Shown: piece after piece, positions 12,601 to 25,469 of the stretch
Layout: every line of letters begins with the position of its first letter
Position numbering within the stretch: position 1 is the stretch's first letter
Source of the DNA: Castor canadensis
Taxonomy: Eukaryota > Chordata > Mammalia > Rodentia > Castoridae
Reading direction: 5' to 3'
Assembly: GCF_047511655.1 (NCBI RefSeq)
Contig: NC_133392.1
Location: forward strand, 160,756,542-160,820,541
DNA length: 64,000 nucleotides
Program-made: the position numbers and the translations under genes
Notes under the pieces: model-generated
Database searches by the model: none
The model's input: only the letters and a program-made list of their open reading frames with translations
What the model was told of the DNA's origin: nothing

Positions 12601-13772
12601 TTTTTTGGGAGATTATTGCTGCTTCAATTTCATTATGTTTTATAGATCTGTTTAGGTGGTTAATATCCTCTTGGTTCAGTTTTAGATGGTCATAAGAATC
12701 TAGAAATTTGTCTATTTCTTCAAGATTTTTGAATTTATTGGAATATAGGTTCTCAAAGTAGTCTCTGATGATTCCCTGGATTTCCTTGGTGTTTGTTATC
12801 TCCCCTTTTTCATTTCTGATTTTACTAATTGGGTTTTTTCTCTCCTGACTTTAGTTAGATTTGCCAGGGGCTTGTCAATCTTGTTTATTTTTTCAAAGAA
12901 CCAGCTTTTTGTTTTTTCAATTCTTTGGAGGTTTTTTGTTGTTGTTGTTCTCTATTTCATTAATTTTAGCCCTTATTTTTACTATTTCTCTCCTTCTGCT
13001 TGTTTTGGGTTTAGCCTATTTTTGTTCTTCTACAGTTTGAGATGTAGCATTAGGTCATTTATTTGAGATCTTTCTGTGTTTTTGATATTTGCACTCATGA
13101 CTATAAACTTTCCTCTTACGACTATCCCATAGGTTCTGATAAGTTGTGTTTTCATTTTCATTAAATTCCAAAAACTTTATTTCCTCCCTTATTTTTTCGA
13201 GACCCACTGATCATTGAGCAACCTCCAATTGTTTGAATATTTTCTGCTACTGCTTTTGTTATTGAGTTCTAGTTTTATTGCATTGTTATCTGATAGAATG
13301 CAGGGATTTATTTCTATTTTCTTGTATTTGCTGAGACTTGCTTTGTGCCCTAAGATATGATCTATTTTGGAGAAAGTTCCATGGGCTTCTAAGAATATAT
13401 ATTGTACTGTTTCAGGGTGAAATATTCTGTAGACATCAGTTATGTCCACTTATCTATGGTGTCATTTAATTCTAGGATTTGTCTGAATGACCTATCTATT
13501 GGTGACAGAGGGGTATTAAAGTCTTCCACTACCACTGTGTTGGGTCTACACGTGATTTTAAGTCCTTTAGTGTATGTTTAATGAAGTTGGATGCACTGAC
13601 ATTGGGTGCATATAGGTTGATAATTATTATTTCCTTTTGATATATTGTTCCTTTTATTAGTATGAAGTGACCTTCATTGTCTCATTTGACTAATGTAAGT
13701 TTGAAGTGTACTTTGTCTGATGTAAGTATTACTACTGTTTTCAGGGGCTATCAGCTTGGTAAATCTTCTTTG
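9609..13772 (-). mobile_element. 5'-truncated L1 retrotransposon, non-functional
   Basis: Read on the - strand it holds the end of the endonuclease domain (about 13449-13189), the reverse transcriptase domain (about 12700-11850), the C-terminal part (about 11135-10092), the 3' UTR and an A-rich tail (T-rich at 9609-9630 on +). A 13-bp duplication 'gtggctgaccctt' bounds it at 9596-9608 and 13773-13785. The usual FADD motif of the reverse transcriptase reads VADD (11897-11908), and SDH of the endonuclease reads SDN. ORF2 is broken into many frames, so the copy is dead. The sequence begins within the endonuclease domain, as expected for incomplete reverse transcription. Confidence 0.92.
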
Positions 13773-13785
13773 GTGGCTGACCCTT
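13773..13785. repeat. Target-site duplication of the 4.2-kb L1 (right)
   Basis: The second copy of the 13-bp duplication abuts the truncated 5' end of the L1. Confidence 0.92.
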
Positions 13786-16700
13786 ACTGGGAGAAAAGGA
13801 GGATCCAGTCTAAGCCCCTACTATAAGCTGAGCACAGCACACATCTTGTTTCCACATGGAAGCAAGAGCAGTGGGCTGTGATGCTTGGGCACCCCTGGGA
13901 ACACCCACCTCCCCACTGGCAGTGGATATCACTAGGATAGAGCTGACTCTATCCCCAGCTCCCAGTCAGATCTGACCAATCAGCTCTAATGGTCCCCTTG
14001 TGCTGATGATTGGCTCATAGCAGGGCCCAGGACCCAATCAGAATGCATGGATCTCAGCTACTCTAAGGTGAATGGAATCCAGGATGTGGGTCCTGAGCTC
14101 CTACTGCATTCTGCCCCAACTGGAAGTCAAAACCAAAGCCCACTTCATGGCAGGAGGACTAGAGGCTGATGGGAGGCGCTGGGGTTTGCAGCAGCTGCAG
14201 CTACAGCCCTTTCTTTGACTTGAGCTAATCCAGGTTGTTTTCTCCTTTTCACCTTCAATCCAAAGAGCTGTGTGTCACACATTATTCCCAGTCACATAAG
14301 GAACCAGGCACTCAAAGGGATTAAGGAATGTGATCGAGTTCACACAGCTGTTTCAAGTTGCAGAGCTGAGCTTAAAATTTTAACTCAGATGTGTCTGAAT
14401 CTGTCTGGAAAAAATTACGTATTTCATCCAATCTATTTGATGAAAATACTCTTATGTGGTGGGTCTCTAAGAAAGAATTTAAAATGCTGTCAATTAAACC
14501 ATGACAGGATGCTTCCTTGTCACCTGCAATTCTATTTTAGAATGTTTGGGGGAAATTCTTAGATGTATTTGGAGTTTTTGTTTTGTATTTCCCTCCTATA
14601 CATTCAGAAAAAAGGAAAACATGCAGGAAACAAATTAGTCCGTGCTCTCTATAAACTTCCTTGCCTTGAGAGCCCCGCTCTCCTGAGCCACCTTCTGACT
14701 CAGCGTGAATGTCTACCATTTCCCACACAGTGTCATCATTGGGTCATTGCCAGGAGTGACAAGAACAGGCATTTCTTCAAAGGGCCTGCTGTTGTCTGAG
14801 TCTTTTCCTCCAATGTTGCCCCTTCTGTATTTGGGTGCTGGTACTTTCTAAGAGTTAAAGGAAGGTTTTTTTGTCGAAAAAGGACTCCTGATCTTTGGTG
14901 GGTAGTTCAGTGGTTTATGGACTGGAATACAAGACTGCTGGTGTCCATGGGCACTTGCTGTCAGGAGCATGCAACTCAGAGGTGCTGGAGTGGGAGAGAC
15001 ATTCTTTGGTTGGATGGTAGGGATTAGCATGTACACAGGGCTCTGGAGTTTGCAGAGCACTTGTTCATCATTAAGTATCTCCTTGGGCTCTGAGAATGGC
15101 AATGAAAAGTATGTTTGTCCACATTTTACTACAGATTTGGAAGTTACCTTCCACAAAGCAGGCAGTGCCCAGATTCAAACTCGAGTTCAGTACTTCAAGA
15201 GCCAATGTTCTGTTTAAAACAAGGGAAATGCTGAGGTGGAGGAAACAACTCTGACCCTTTAAAATGCTGTTTTCAAAGCTTCTTTCTGACAAGATCTTTG
15301 AGGAGATCCAAATACTGTCACCCTTCTTCCCACCCAGGTCCTGCACCTAATAAAAAATAAGACAAGTGGGTGGAGAACCAAAAATCTCACTGCTTTATGG
15401 GGGAACTAAACAGGCTTCTAGCTCTATAGCAAACCTGGTGTGAAGCCCTCCTGTGGGGAGGTCCAGGTGATGAGAAGACACATGGGTTACCTGCTTTGCC
15501 CCAAAGGGAAGAAGAGAGAACCCAATCCCTTCAGCACACGTATTGTCATATTTTGTCTACATCCAATCAGTGAAGAGGACCAAAGGCTGTCACTCACCCA
15601 CCAGGAGGTCCACTCCCCATGGCTGCTGCCATGGTGAGGGATGAGGGCCCAGAGTGAGAGGCCAGAGCGGTATGAAGGGCCATCTTTCACCTAAAAGGAA
15701 ACGTCAGGAGAGGGCAGGAACACCCTCAACACCTTCCCTTGTCCTTTTCCTCCATGGGCGTCACAAAGTTTTGTCTGAGGAGAACTGCCCTTCTGTGTTG
15801 TGGCCCTAGGGAGCATTATGACAGCACAGGCAAGCAGTGAAGGCCCTGGGAGAGGTGACACAAAGGAGCTAAACTGCTCTTTGCAGACAGTGCAGTCTTC
15901 TTGGTAAGCAGCTGCGCCTGTGGACTGCTTAGCCCATACGTCAGAAAACAGTCTTTCCACAATTTCAGGAAAGGAGGTTCCATACAGGAATTGTGCTTTT
16001 TACAAATCTGGGGACAGTGGGCAGGAGTCACTAAGCCTACATCCTGACATTTAGGAGCAGGTGGGAAACCAGAGCTTTGTAGGAGTCCTAGGAGCCAAAG
16101 CCACATGTGTCCAGCCCCCCCGACCCCCGAATGGTACCACACTTGACAAGGGTACTAGAGAAGGCTGGATGAAGTCACGGAGTCTGGTACCATCACAGGC
16201 CTGCCAGGACCTCATGGTGTCTGCCTGCTGTCTGATGTAATAACAGCTGGCCACCAGACCTCCCAGGAGTCACAGTTCTGCCTCACTTCCACCCTGAACA
16301 TCTTATATACATCAGTCTCACTGACAAACCCTAGCCTCCCACCCCCAGGGAGGTGCTCTGGGAAGTGTGGTCCCTAGCTAGGCTGGATGCTGTCAGCCAG
16401 TTGGCCAGAAACTCCCCAGGCCTCTGGATGCAATGAGAAAGGAAGGTCTAGATACTGGGGAGTAAAGGACCATCCAGCTATAGGAGTTGAGGACGGGGGG
16501 AGGTAAGCAGTGCTCATAATTATCACCGACTCTTGGGGCGACTGTGGGAGCCTGGTAAGCTACTCTAGTGGCCATTCAGGGCATGCTCTGGTCAGGATGG
16601 AAGAGAGCTCTGCTTTGGCCTGAGGAGATGAGGCTGCAGACAAGTGGCCTGGCTGAGGGGACCTCACATACCATCTGGGGCAATGGGCCTGTTAGTTAAC

Positions 16701-17535
16701 CTAGACCCAGGCCTGGCTCAGGTACATCTGGAATCTGGGCTGTGCCTGTTCAGAGCCATGCCTGGCAACTTGAGGTAGCAGCCACTCTCTGGGCACAGGG
16801 AAACCATGCCCATGTCTGTGTTTACATTGGCAGCTGTGCCCCCAGCAGGCTACCCTGGCCCTGTGGCCCTCCGATGGCCCTGGGGAGAACAGGGCCAGAG
16901 ATACTCTGCTCTGCTGTGGTTCTGCAGCAACCAGATTTACTACTCTCCTGCAACCCTCAGGGTGAAGCCTTCCCCTGGGGTCCCCATGTCATGGGCAGCA
17001 GCTCAGAACCACACTACACACACAAAGGTTCAGGTCTTGGGGGAAACTGGCTCTACTCCCACAGAAAGGTGCTAGTGGTGCCCCAGTACACCTGTGCTAC
17101 GGGGAGGACCCAGCAGTCACTCTGCATATCTAATTCCATCTGTTCCTTTGTCCTGGTTAACGGAAGACTAAGGATGAAGGTGTCTCTCCACATCCCAGAG
17201 TGTTGGCTAGACACTCCACGCCAGTGTCACACAAGGATCTGCCCCTCACAAAAGCTCTGAGAGACATTTCCTAGGAAGCCCTGGGACCCACGAGCTCATC
17301 CTCAGCACCTCCAAACACATCATCATCTCAGTGGGGTCCAGGCTGGTGGAACTGGCAACTCCTGGTAGCCTGGAAACCTGGGTTCATACCCTGGCAGGAG
17401 CAACAGCGGCAAAGCAGAGAGGAAGAACATCAGAGACGGGAAAGGGAGAAGTGAAGAATAAGTAGTATTTGGAGTGGCAAACAGGCAGAGCACTGATGCC
17501 AGAGAACAGAGCAGCCTTCCCCACAAGGGAGACAT
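13786..17535. other. Gene-free stretch with weak MIR-like fossils
   Basis: No coding exon was found. A MIR-like segment is listed separately. A second weak MIR/L2-like patch may lie at 15040-15190. The rest is not recognised. Confidence 0.5.
14284..14392 (+). repeat. MIR-like SINE fossil
   Basis: 'gagttcacacagctgtttca' followed by 'gcagagctgagctt' and a 'tgtctga' ending has the order of the MIR core. It is diverged. Confidence 0.5.
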
Positions 17536-17562
17536 TACACACACACACACACACACACACAA
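17536..17562. repeat. (CA)n microsatellite
   Basis: Uninterrupted AC dinucleotide run. Confidence 0.95.
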
Positions 17563-20313
17563 CAGCAGCCTGGCAGCAGGCTCTAAGACTTGGACTTGGA
17601 TCATCCTGGGCCTGTTTCCACATCTGGACCAGCAGACCCTTGAACTCCCTCCCATGATTAACTGGAGACATCAGGAGAGACTGGGTATTTTTCTAGAAAA
17701 AATCCACTGGATGGGGTCAGAAGGGGAAATTGACAGAAACTACTGAATCCTGAGTACTTGTTGGCTTCCTGGGAGTCAGTAGTAGAGGACCCCTGGAGCT
17801 GAGGACCTTGTGTGGTCAAAGGGAGGGCCACCTAAAGAACTCAGTGTAGGGCTGGGTTCCCAGAACAGCACAGGAGGGTCCTGCTGGGTAACAGAAAAGA
17901 CCAGAGAGAAAGTAGAAGAGCTAGAGAGCCAAGGATGCTCCACTTAGGAGGAGAGCGAGCCAGGTACAGAGATGCTCCAACAGCAGCACCAGAATGCCTT
18001 GTAATCTCACCACATGCCCCAGTACAGCACCTGCGATGAACATGGTTCATCCCAGATGGCAGTGGACAGGCCCAGGCATCCCACCAACAGGCCCATCCTC
18101 ACACCCTGAGCTCTGGGAGAAGCTTCCACTTGTCACTAACACATGTTTAACGCACTGCTTTCACTCTCTGGTGCTCTGCCAAGATGGTGGGAACCTGAGG
18201 AGGCAAAACTAATTTTCTACAGAAAATGTCTTTTCTCACTCCAATCCTGGCCTGCAGAGAAAATTCTGAAGGCCATTCAAAAAAAGAGCCACCCTCTCTG
18301 GCCCTCACCTGTCACCCATGCCCACCAGTCCTTCACTAGAGCATTCTGAGTTCCTGGATCCCAGATGGCCCCTGTCCTGGGCAAAGGCCCCCTGATATGC
18401 TGTCTGCCAGCACCAGCTGCCTGTTCTCCTGTCTCATGCTGCCCTCTGGTGTCAGGCACAGAGACATCCAGGTTCCATTGGGTCAAGACACCTGGGATAG
18501 CTTTTCTGTGTTGGCTCAGTGCCTGGCCTCTCCAGAAACCCTATTACCAGCTGTGCTTGTCAGAAGTGGGGTGGCTGAGCCTGCAAGGCTAGGATGCCAT
18601 GCCACCTCCAAAGCCAGCATGTTCTTCTTTCCCTGTCATCTTCAGGAGACCCTGGGATCTAGCAGCTGGTCTCTGCTCAGCAGCTCCAGTCCCAGCCACA
18701 GGTGTGATGCTTTACTCAGATCCCGATCTGAAGTGGTCCTCGTTGTCAAGGTCGGGGCTGGGGCTTGGGAGGCAACCGGAAATTTCAGGTCCGGACCTCA
18801 GGGGCTCAGCAGTAGCCCTGCTATTTCAGGGCATCAGATGTCCCTGATGCTGAAGTCTTAGCTGCAAAGTTTTTTTTTTTAAGTCACTGCTAGAAAAATC
18901 CACCCAGGAAATGAAACGCAAATGGAAGATGTTACCCTTCAGCCGTGGTGTCCTGCCTGTGTGTACCAACGGCACATGGGCTGCTGTGTACAGAATACAA
19001 CACTGGACCAAATGCAAAATTCCTGCCAATGATGATGTCAGTAACAACCCAGTGCGGTTAGGATAACGCACTTGCCATTAACCAGGGAAGATTGGCCTCA
19101 GGTTCAGAAGAGTGGCGCGAGTCACGCTGGAGCCAGGCAGAGAGAAGAGCCTGGTTTGGGATGCCACTGGCCACAGGGAGGGAGAAGGCTGGTCCTGGAG
19201 TCCTGGGGATTCCTTTTCATCTTCACCAGAAAAGCAGAGTCATTCAGCGAATCCCAACAGTGTGGCGCCCCCCTGGAGGTTGTGGGCTTGGCTCAGGAGG
19301 TGCGCAAATATTAAAATGATGGTATCTGTGTTCCTCTCTGTGGGAGGGTGCCTTGGCAATAGACCCCCTGGCAATAGAGTCAAAGGATTTTTAGTAAATT
19401 AAAAAATTATTCCGAAGAACATTTCTCTCTGACTGAGAAAAAGGCAGGGTGCCTCTGTTTTCCTTAGAGGAAAATGTTCTAGGAAACCTCTTTGTCACCA
19501 GGTACAGGCAATAGGCCTTCGTTCCCGGAAATTTCAACCGAAATCATGAAAAAAGAGAGAAGAAAGTGCTAAGCAGCCCACAAAAGTGGGGGACAAAAGA
19601 CCCTCCAGGGCAGCATCTTATGTCATGTTCTCCCCATGTGCATATGTATGAGTGCCTGTGTGCACCCATGTGCACAAGAGTGCATAGTGATTGATTTAAT
19701 CTTGCCCAAATGAAGGCCTAATGTTTGTTCTCATCTGCCAGGTGGGGGTGACCTGCCTGACTGGACTGCCACTGTTTGCCTGAGGACTTGCTCACCATGG
19801 ATAGTCCAACAATGTGATTTAAGATAGGAACAACCATGCCTGATGGCCTAGAGTGTAGTTTGCCAGGGAAGGGTCTTGTGTCCATCAATATCAGTCAACC
19901 AAGAAACTGTTACTGATCACGCAGGTGATCAATCCGGCTTGCCTAAGGGACAGATGACTAACAAGAATGTGGATTAGGGAGGCTCAGAAGTGCTCCTGGT
20001 CAGGGAGACTTCATGCATGTTGTGACACCTCAGTGAGGGACAGCAGTCCCTAAAGAGGGCACAGAAGAACTCTGCTTAGGTGCTTTTCCTGGACCCAGCC
20101 ACACATGTCCCTTCCTTTGGCTGGACTTACCCTGGGTTCTTTCTCCATAAGAAACCATCACTGTGAGGGTAATGGTTGTCAGAAAGCTCTGAGAGTCCCC
20201 CTAGGAATTACCAAACCTCAGGGTGGTTCTGGGCCTTGGGGTTGATTGGTTTCAGAAGTGCTATCATGTGTAGGCTGAGTCTTTTCACTTGGTGATGGCC
20301 AGAACGCACACAT
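17563..20313. other. Gene-free stretch, nothing recognised
   Basis: The reading frames here (longest 154 codons at 18397-18861) have no family resemblance, no conserved splice context and no CpG island. I regard them as chance. Confidence 0.45.
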
Positions 20314-20418
<105 letters not shown>

Positions 20419-21188
20419 ATCTCCTTGTCCACCTTCTAAATCTGGCACAACTCCACCTTTTGGAATGGTAACAGTGTATGTCCTGGAACTGACACATTCA
20501 ATGGAAAAAATTATCCCCACCTTTTCCCCTCTAAACTCAGAACAACTGAATTAGCCTGAGAATGTCCAAGAATTCCAGATGGTTGTCATAAAATCCTCAA
20601 CAAGGCACAAAGCTTGTTAGCTGCAATTTGTGTGTGAGCCGAAACCCCACAAACCCAGAGATGCTTGTGTAAGACCAATAAGAAGGCAGGCCTTGCCTTC
20701 GCTCTGTGCCGGACTGTGAAAAGGAGGAAGCAAGATGGCAGGGAAGCTTACGCTCAAACAAGACAAGGTGAAACCATTTCATTACATGGCCGGGAGAGAA
20801 CCAGGGAGTGAGCAGCCTTGGCAAAGCCAGACCCGAGAGGCAAGGTTATGTCTGTGACATTAGTTCACACCTGTTAGCTGCTGTGAACAGGTGCAGGTAG
20901 CCCTGGCTAGGCATACAGTGTCATTCATCCAGCACTTCGCTGCCTCCAAATGCACTGAACCTGGATCTGCTCTGGGTTCTTAGGGAACAGCAGGACAGGA
21001 CCTCCCCACCTCACCCCACTCCCTGCCACAGGAACCTTAACAAAGGCCCTTCAAGGAATTGGGGATTCCTCCATGCAGACAAGCCAGGGTGGACAGAGAC
21101 AGACTGACTGCCATTCTGCTCCTGGATCATCAAGGAAGGCAGACCCCCTACACTGACCAGCCTCCAGCAGGACTCAGATCTGCCTTTC
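20419..21188. other. Gene-free stretch, nothing recognised
   Basis: No gene or nameable repeat is visible. Confidence 0.45.
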
Positions 21189-21427
21189 TTTTTTTTTTTT
21201 TTAAACTTTCTCCAAAAATAATCTATTTTATTACTTCACATTTTGTCATAACTGAACATTTATACAGAAAACTCAAGTCCATATCAATGGCATTTGACCC
21301 TGTAAAACCAGTATGACCAAAATGTTTTATAAAATTCTGAGTTGGTATTACTTTCAACCATTTGATCTGGAAATTGCCCTCTGAATCCACCTGTGACGAG
21401 CTTCACAAATAAGCATTTCTTTTTCAG
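21189..21427 (-). pseudogene. Possible 3' end of a retrocopied transcript
   Basis: On the - strand an AATAAA signal (tttatt at 21227-21232 on +) lies about 25 bases before an A-run (T-run at 21189-21202 on +). This is the signature of a processed mRNA end inserted as DNA. I could not identify a parent gene, and no coding remnant is visible upstream. It may instead be a chance A/T-rich arrangement. Confidence 0.3.
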
Positions 21428-21535
21428 TCTTTGGACAGGGTCTTGCTATGTATCCTATACGTCACTCTATGGCCTGGTCAGCCTCCCTAGTGCTGAAATG
21501 GGAGGCTTGTAACACCATGCCCTGCTATTTTCTGT
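21428..21535 (-). mobile_element. B1-like SINE
   Basis: The reverse complement contains the B1 right end: 'gacagggtcttgctatgta' and 'cagcctccctagtgctga' are the antisense of the B1 body. Confidence 0.65.
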
Positions 21536-24364
21536 CTCCTTTATTCAACTTAATGTTTTTTTGGTTAACTAGTTAATAATGTTTGTTTCTTTCCTCTCAG
21601 TTGTTTGTGTATTCTTGTAGTGAAGATTATACTTTACACAGACTGGGATACTGCAGAATATTTTATCCAACTGAAGAGTACTCATCCTTCTTAAGATGAC
21701 ATGCAATACTCACCAACAAAGATCCAAGACTGTTCCTACCTAAAATACACACAATGACAGGAGCAGTCTGCCTTCCTTTTGACCTGTGCATTGGCTATGC
21801 TTTTGTGAATGAACCATCTTCCCCCTGGACACATTTGTCCTCTCTGAGGTCAGCCACATGGTATGGGGAAATGGACAGATTCCTCCCAATATCACCTTGT
21901 TCCTGAGGCCAACAATGCTGGTGCCAAACCTCTTTGGTCCCCTATCTCTGAAAGCAATACAATGTGTACTGATGGCTCATCCTGAGGGTGAAAGAAAGGC
22001 CTTCATGCTCTATCCACCCTCTGGGGCAGACACTTGCCTTCCTGTGCATCTGCTAGCTGCCTTTGTTGCCCCCTCAGAGGGCCTTCATCCCCTCTGGACA
22101 GCCGAAAAAGGGTGCTGGCACTTTATAATGATCTGTGGCCCAGAAGACACCCATCGATTTGAAATTTAGTTCTGAGAGGCCACATGTGAGAATGAAGCTT
22201 GAAGCTGAGTTAAGGTTAGGCATCCTCAGTCCTAACTGGACCCAATCCTGCCAAAATGTATCAGCCAACACAAGCAAAGGCCAGCTGTGTGCCTTCCCTG
22301 GGTACCTGTCTCTATGTCAGAGTTGGCAGGAGTGTGCAATGTCTGGATCTTCATGTGGGTGAAGCCTTGGACACAGATAGCTTCCTCAGAACTGATTCTT
22401 CCTGTGAACAGCCACGTGGCAGTACGCCCGACAGAAAGAGGACGGCCACAAGTTAATGATCACCACGTTCAGGGGGAAATTTGCTTCTTCAGCAGATGTC
22501 CCCAATGTGTCACTGACATTAAGCCCAATGAGCCAAAAGGGTGAGGGGTGCGGAAGCATCTGTGTGGGAGGCAGGCACAAGTCTACAGCAAGAGGCTAAT
22601 TCACAAGTCCGGCTCTGCAGCCTGAGCCTTGCTTCATGCTTAATGTGATCACAGGCTGCTTTCCAGTGCCACCCGTGCCCCCCACTGCAAGGCAAGGGAG
22701 CTCTCAAAACAGAGCTTTTCATCTTTGTGTGTTTCTTCTTACCAGGTCCAAAGCTTCTCAGAAAATGGTATCTTTATTATGGAGCTGAAAATTTAGCCTT
22801 CTCTAGGCTCTGCAAATCCCAGGCTTTTTATTCAAAGGACCTTGCAACTGTGATCCTGCTGCAGAGCTGGTAGAGAGCTGATAATGAATGTGGCTTAGCT
22901 TTTGTGCCCGGGTGATGTCTGAGTTCACAATGTGTACATTCAGTTCAGATCTGCAGTTTCACTGATACCCAAGTGGAGAGGGTTCTTGGCATTGTCGGGG
23001 CAAGTAGAAACTGTCGCATTTCCCAATCACCCCTCACTGCCCTGGGGTGATCCTCTGCTGGCCTTCCGTGTGCATCTTGACTCTCTGAGTAGATCACAAC
23101 TTGCCAGGAGCCCTACCTGCCCACCCACCAGCTCTCACCAGTGCCCTGTGGTGTTGTCTGCAGTATTTCTCGTCACCCTGAAACTCACATCTAGCACCAG
23201 ATGAAAGTTTGGTGAACCTGACAAACAGATTCCAATAGAAGTTCCAGGATGTGGGAAGATAAGACTACTCCTGGTTGAGGCTGGTATACTTCCACACATC
23301 TGATGCTAGTGGAAAACAAGGATTTTCTTTGTATATCTGTCCATTCAGATGACTGATTCAAAATGATTTTGAGTTGCTCTCAATTACAGAAGCACAATTA
23401 GATTTTCTGAACACACAATTAATTGAAGATAAAAGATAGAAGCTAAGAATAAAAAGATAAGTGAACAAGAAAGAAAGCAGTGTAGAGAAACCTAAGGGAG
23501 CATTGCTCTGCATTTCCTGCCACCCAGAAAAACAGAAGAAGGGGAGGGGCTGTGAGCCTGGGGAGAGTATCATAATCCACAACTCAAGCCACTGATAACA
23601 CCCTTCCTCAATCCCAAAGTCACTGCAACAAGAGGGGGTATAATCAACCCACAGCTGTATCCTGATCCCAGCAGGTTGTAGAATATCTGAAGCAGAAAAT
23701 AGTTTATTGTGCTCAAACATTTTAATGTCACAGGCTATTGATTAGTCTACAAAGCATGCTGCAAAAATTCCATGAATGTTTAGCCCCTAGTGACAGACCC
23801 AAGAGGGCTTCCACCCAATGTCCATACCACAACCTCTCTCCCTGCCCCTCCTCTATCTCTGTGCACTGACATTTTCTACACACATAAAACCCAATTCCAG
23901 TGCCACTGACTCCTGAAAGCTTTTCCTCACCAACCTGACTCTACAGACTGTTTCCTGCTGGACACCCATGGCTGCTGCATGACTGCCAGGCTCCAGGCTC
24001 TAATCCCACTCATCCTTGGTCCACATCCTCTCACCTCTTAGGATCTTGGCAAACATGTGTGGGATCAACTCATGTGAGAAATGAAGGTATTTTCTAACAG
24101 CAGGTGGAAATCCTGCTGAAGGTCAATATTACCCAGCAAAGCTAGGAGTAAGGGGAGCTACCAAGAAAACTTTCATAGGGTCAAGTAAGAATATTTTAAA
24201 AGTAGGCTGCAGGCTATCGTGGCTGCTTGTTGCCTTCCCTCTCTATTACATCATTCTTTTAACTGTGAAAGGTCAGAGGATGGGAGGAATCCCTCATCAA
24301 AGAGGCCGAGTCTCTGGCAGAAATAAGACGTGCTCTGGCTGGGTTGCACAGTGAAGGAGGCTAT
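21536..24364. other. Gene-free stretch, nothing recognised
   Basis: No gene, CpG island or repeat that I can name. The base composition is ordinary. Confidence 0.45.
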
Positions 24365-25187
24365 TGACCACTAATCAGTCAAAAATGCTCTTCGACCTCT
24401 CATCAGCTGCTTGGTATTTGTCAAAGGCAAATACTGCACTGTGGACATAACCGGTGATTAAGCAGTGAATTTGTGGTATGGGCAACCATACAAATTCCTC
24501 GGAATCCGCAATCCTTGGTCTCGCTGAATGTTTTGTCAGCACCACCATCCATTCCACAAATGTTATTCAGACAGCACTCAGGAGCTAAGGCAGCAGGATG
24601 GCAAGTTCGAGGCCAGCATGGACCACTGAGCAAGATCCAATCTCAAATTTTTAAAAGGGAGAAAGGAGATAGGGGGGTGGCTCAGTGGTAGAGCACTTGC
24701 CTATGGGAATATGAGATCCTGAGTTCAATCCCAATACCAAAGGAAAAAAAAATGTTATTCATGGCACGACCAGCAAGTCCAGCCACTGTGCTGGACCCAT
24801 GTCCTCCAGGCTTACAGTCTGTGTGGGAGACAACTGCACACAGCCACGTGTGGACCTCTCTCATGTTGGTGGTAAGATTACTGTGCTCTTCATCCTGGAA
24901 GAGCAGGGGGCACAGGTGATTGGAAATAAAGAAACAAAGTGGACATGAGGAACCCAGAGAGCCTTGCCAGGGAAGGCAGCTGCAGTTCTGTTTGGAACTC
25001 TTACAACCCAGCAACAAGGGAGGAGAGGAGAAGGAGGGAGGGTGAATTCCAGAAAGGCCTCTCCCCATCTTCAGTACCTTCCTGCCTCCTCAGAGGGTGA
25101 CCTGTCCAGCCCAGAGGGCTTCTGGACCTCAGTTACTTCTGAAGAGTCCCTGCATGTTTTCTCCTGGTGGGCCCAGAAGGGTGGAGG
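24365..25187 (+). repeat. Left arm of an 823-bp inverted duplication
   Basis: The reverse complement of 27098-27919 matches this segment along its whole length. I found five substitutions (24370, 24381, 24452, 24622, 24766) and one G-run length difference near 24906-24910. Both outer and inner edges are sharp. The arm includes a composite SINE at 24573-24752. Confidence 0.95.
24573..24752 (+). mobile_element. Composite B1-ID SINE inside the left arm
   Basis: B1-like text ('ggcaagttcgaggccagca') is followed by an ID-like body ('ggtggctcagtggtagagca') and an A-tail. The same SINE appears in reverse in the right arm, so it predates the duplication. Confidence 0.75.
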
Positions 25188-25445
25188 AAGGAAAAGATGA
25201 TCCCCAGTTACCAAGGGGCCTCCTCTGACCTCCCTGAATAGATCTGATGTCCTCCACTCCATGTAGCTTTTCCCATGTGACTCACTGAAAAGGTAAAGTT
25301 CTTTATGTGACTGTTGCAATAATATCCATACTCCCCCTGGTCCAAATCAATCCTCTAAAAAGGCAAACAGGGAGACTCAGGCCATCACTGTAACCCCAAC
25401 TCCTGGCCCTGTCCTGGGTCCACAATGGGAGCTCAGTGAAGTTCA

Positions 25446-25469
25446 CTGAATGAATGAATGAATGAATGA
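25446..25469. repeat. (GAAT)n microsatellite
   Basis: About six copies of a four-base unit. Confidence 0.9.

Noticed and set aside
18397-18861. 154-codon frame
   Set aside because: No family resemblance, no splice context and overlapping frames of similar length. Chance is the simplest explanation.
24682-25068. 128-codon frame with a matching copy at 27339-27602
   Set aside because: The frames agree because the DNA arms are nearly identical, not because a protein is conserved. They include SINE sequence and one arm is frame-shifted by the G-run difference.
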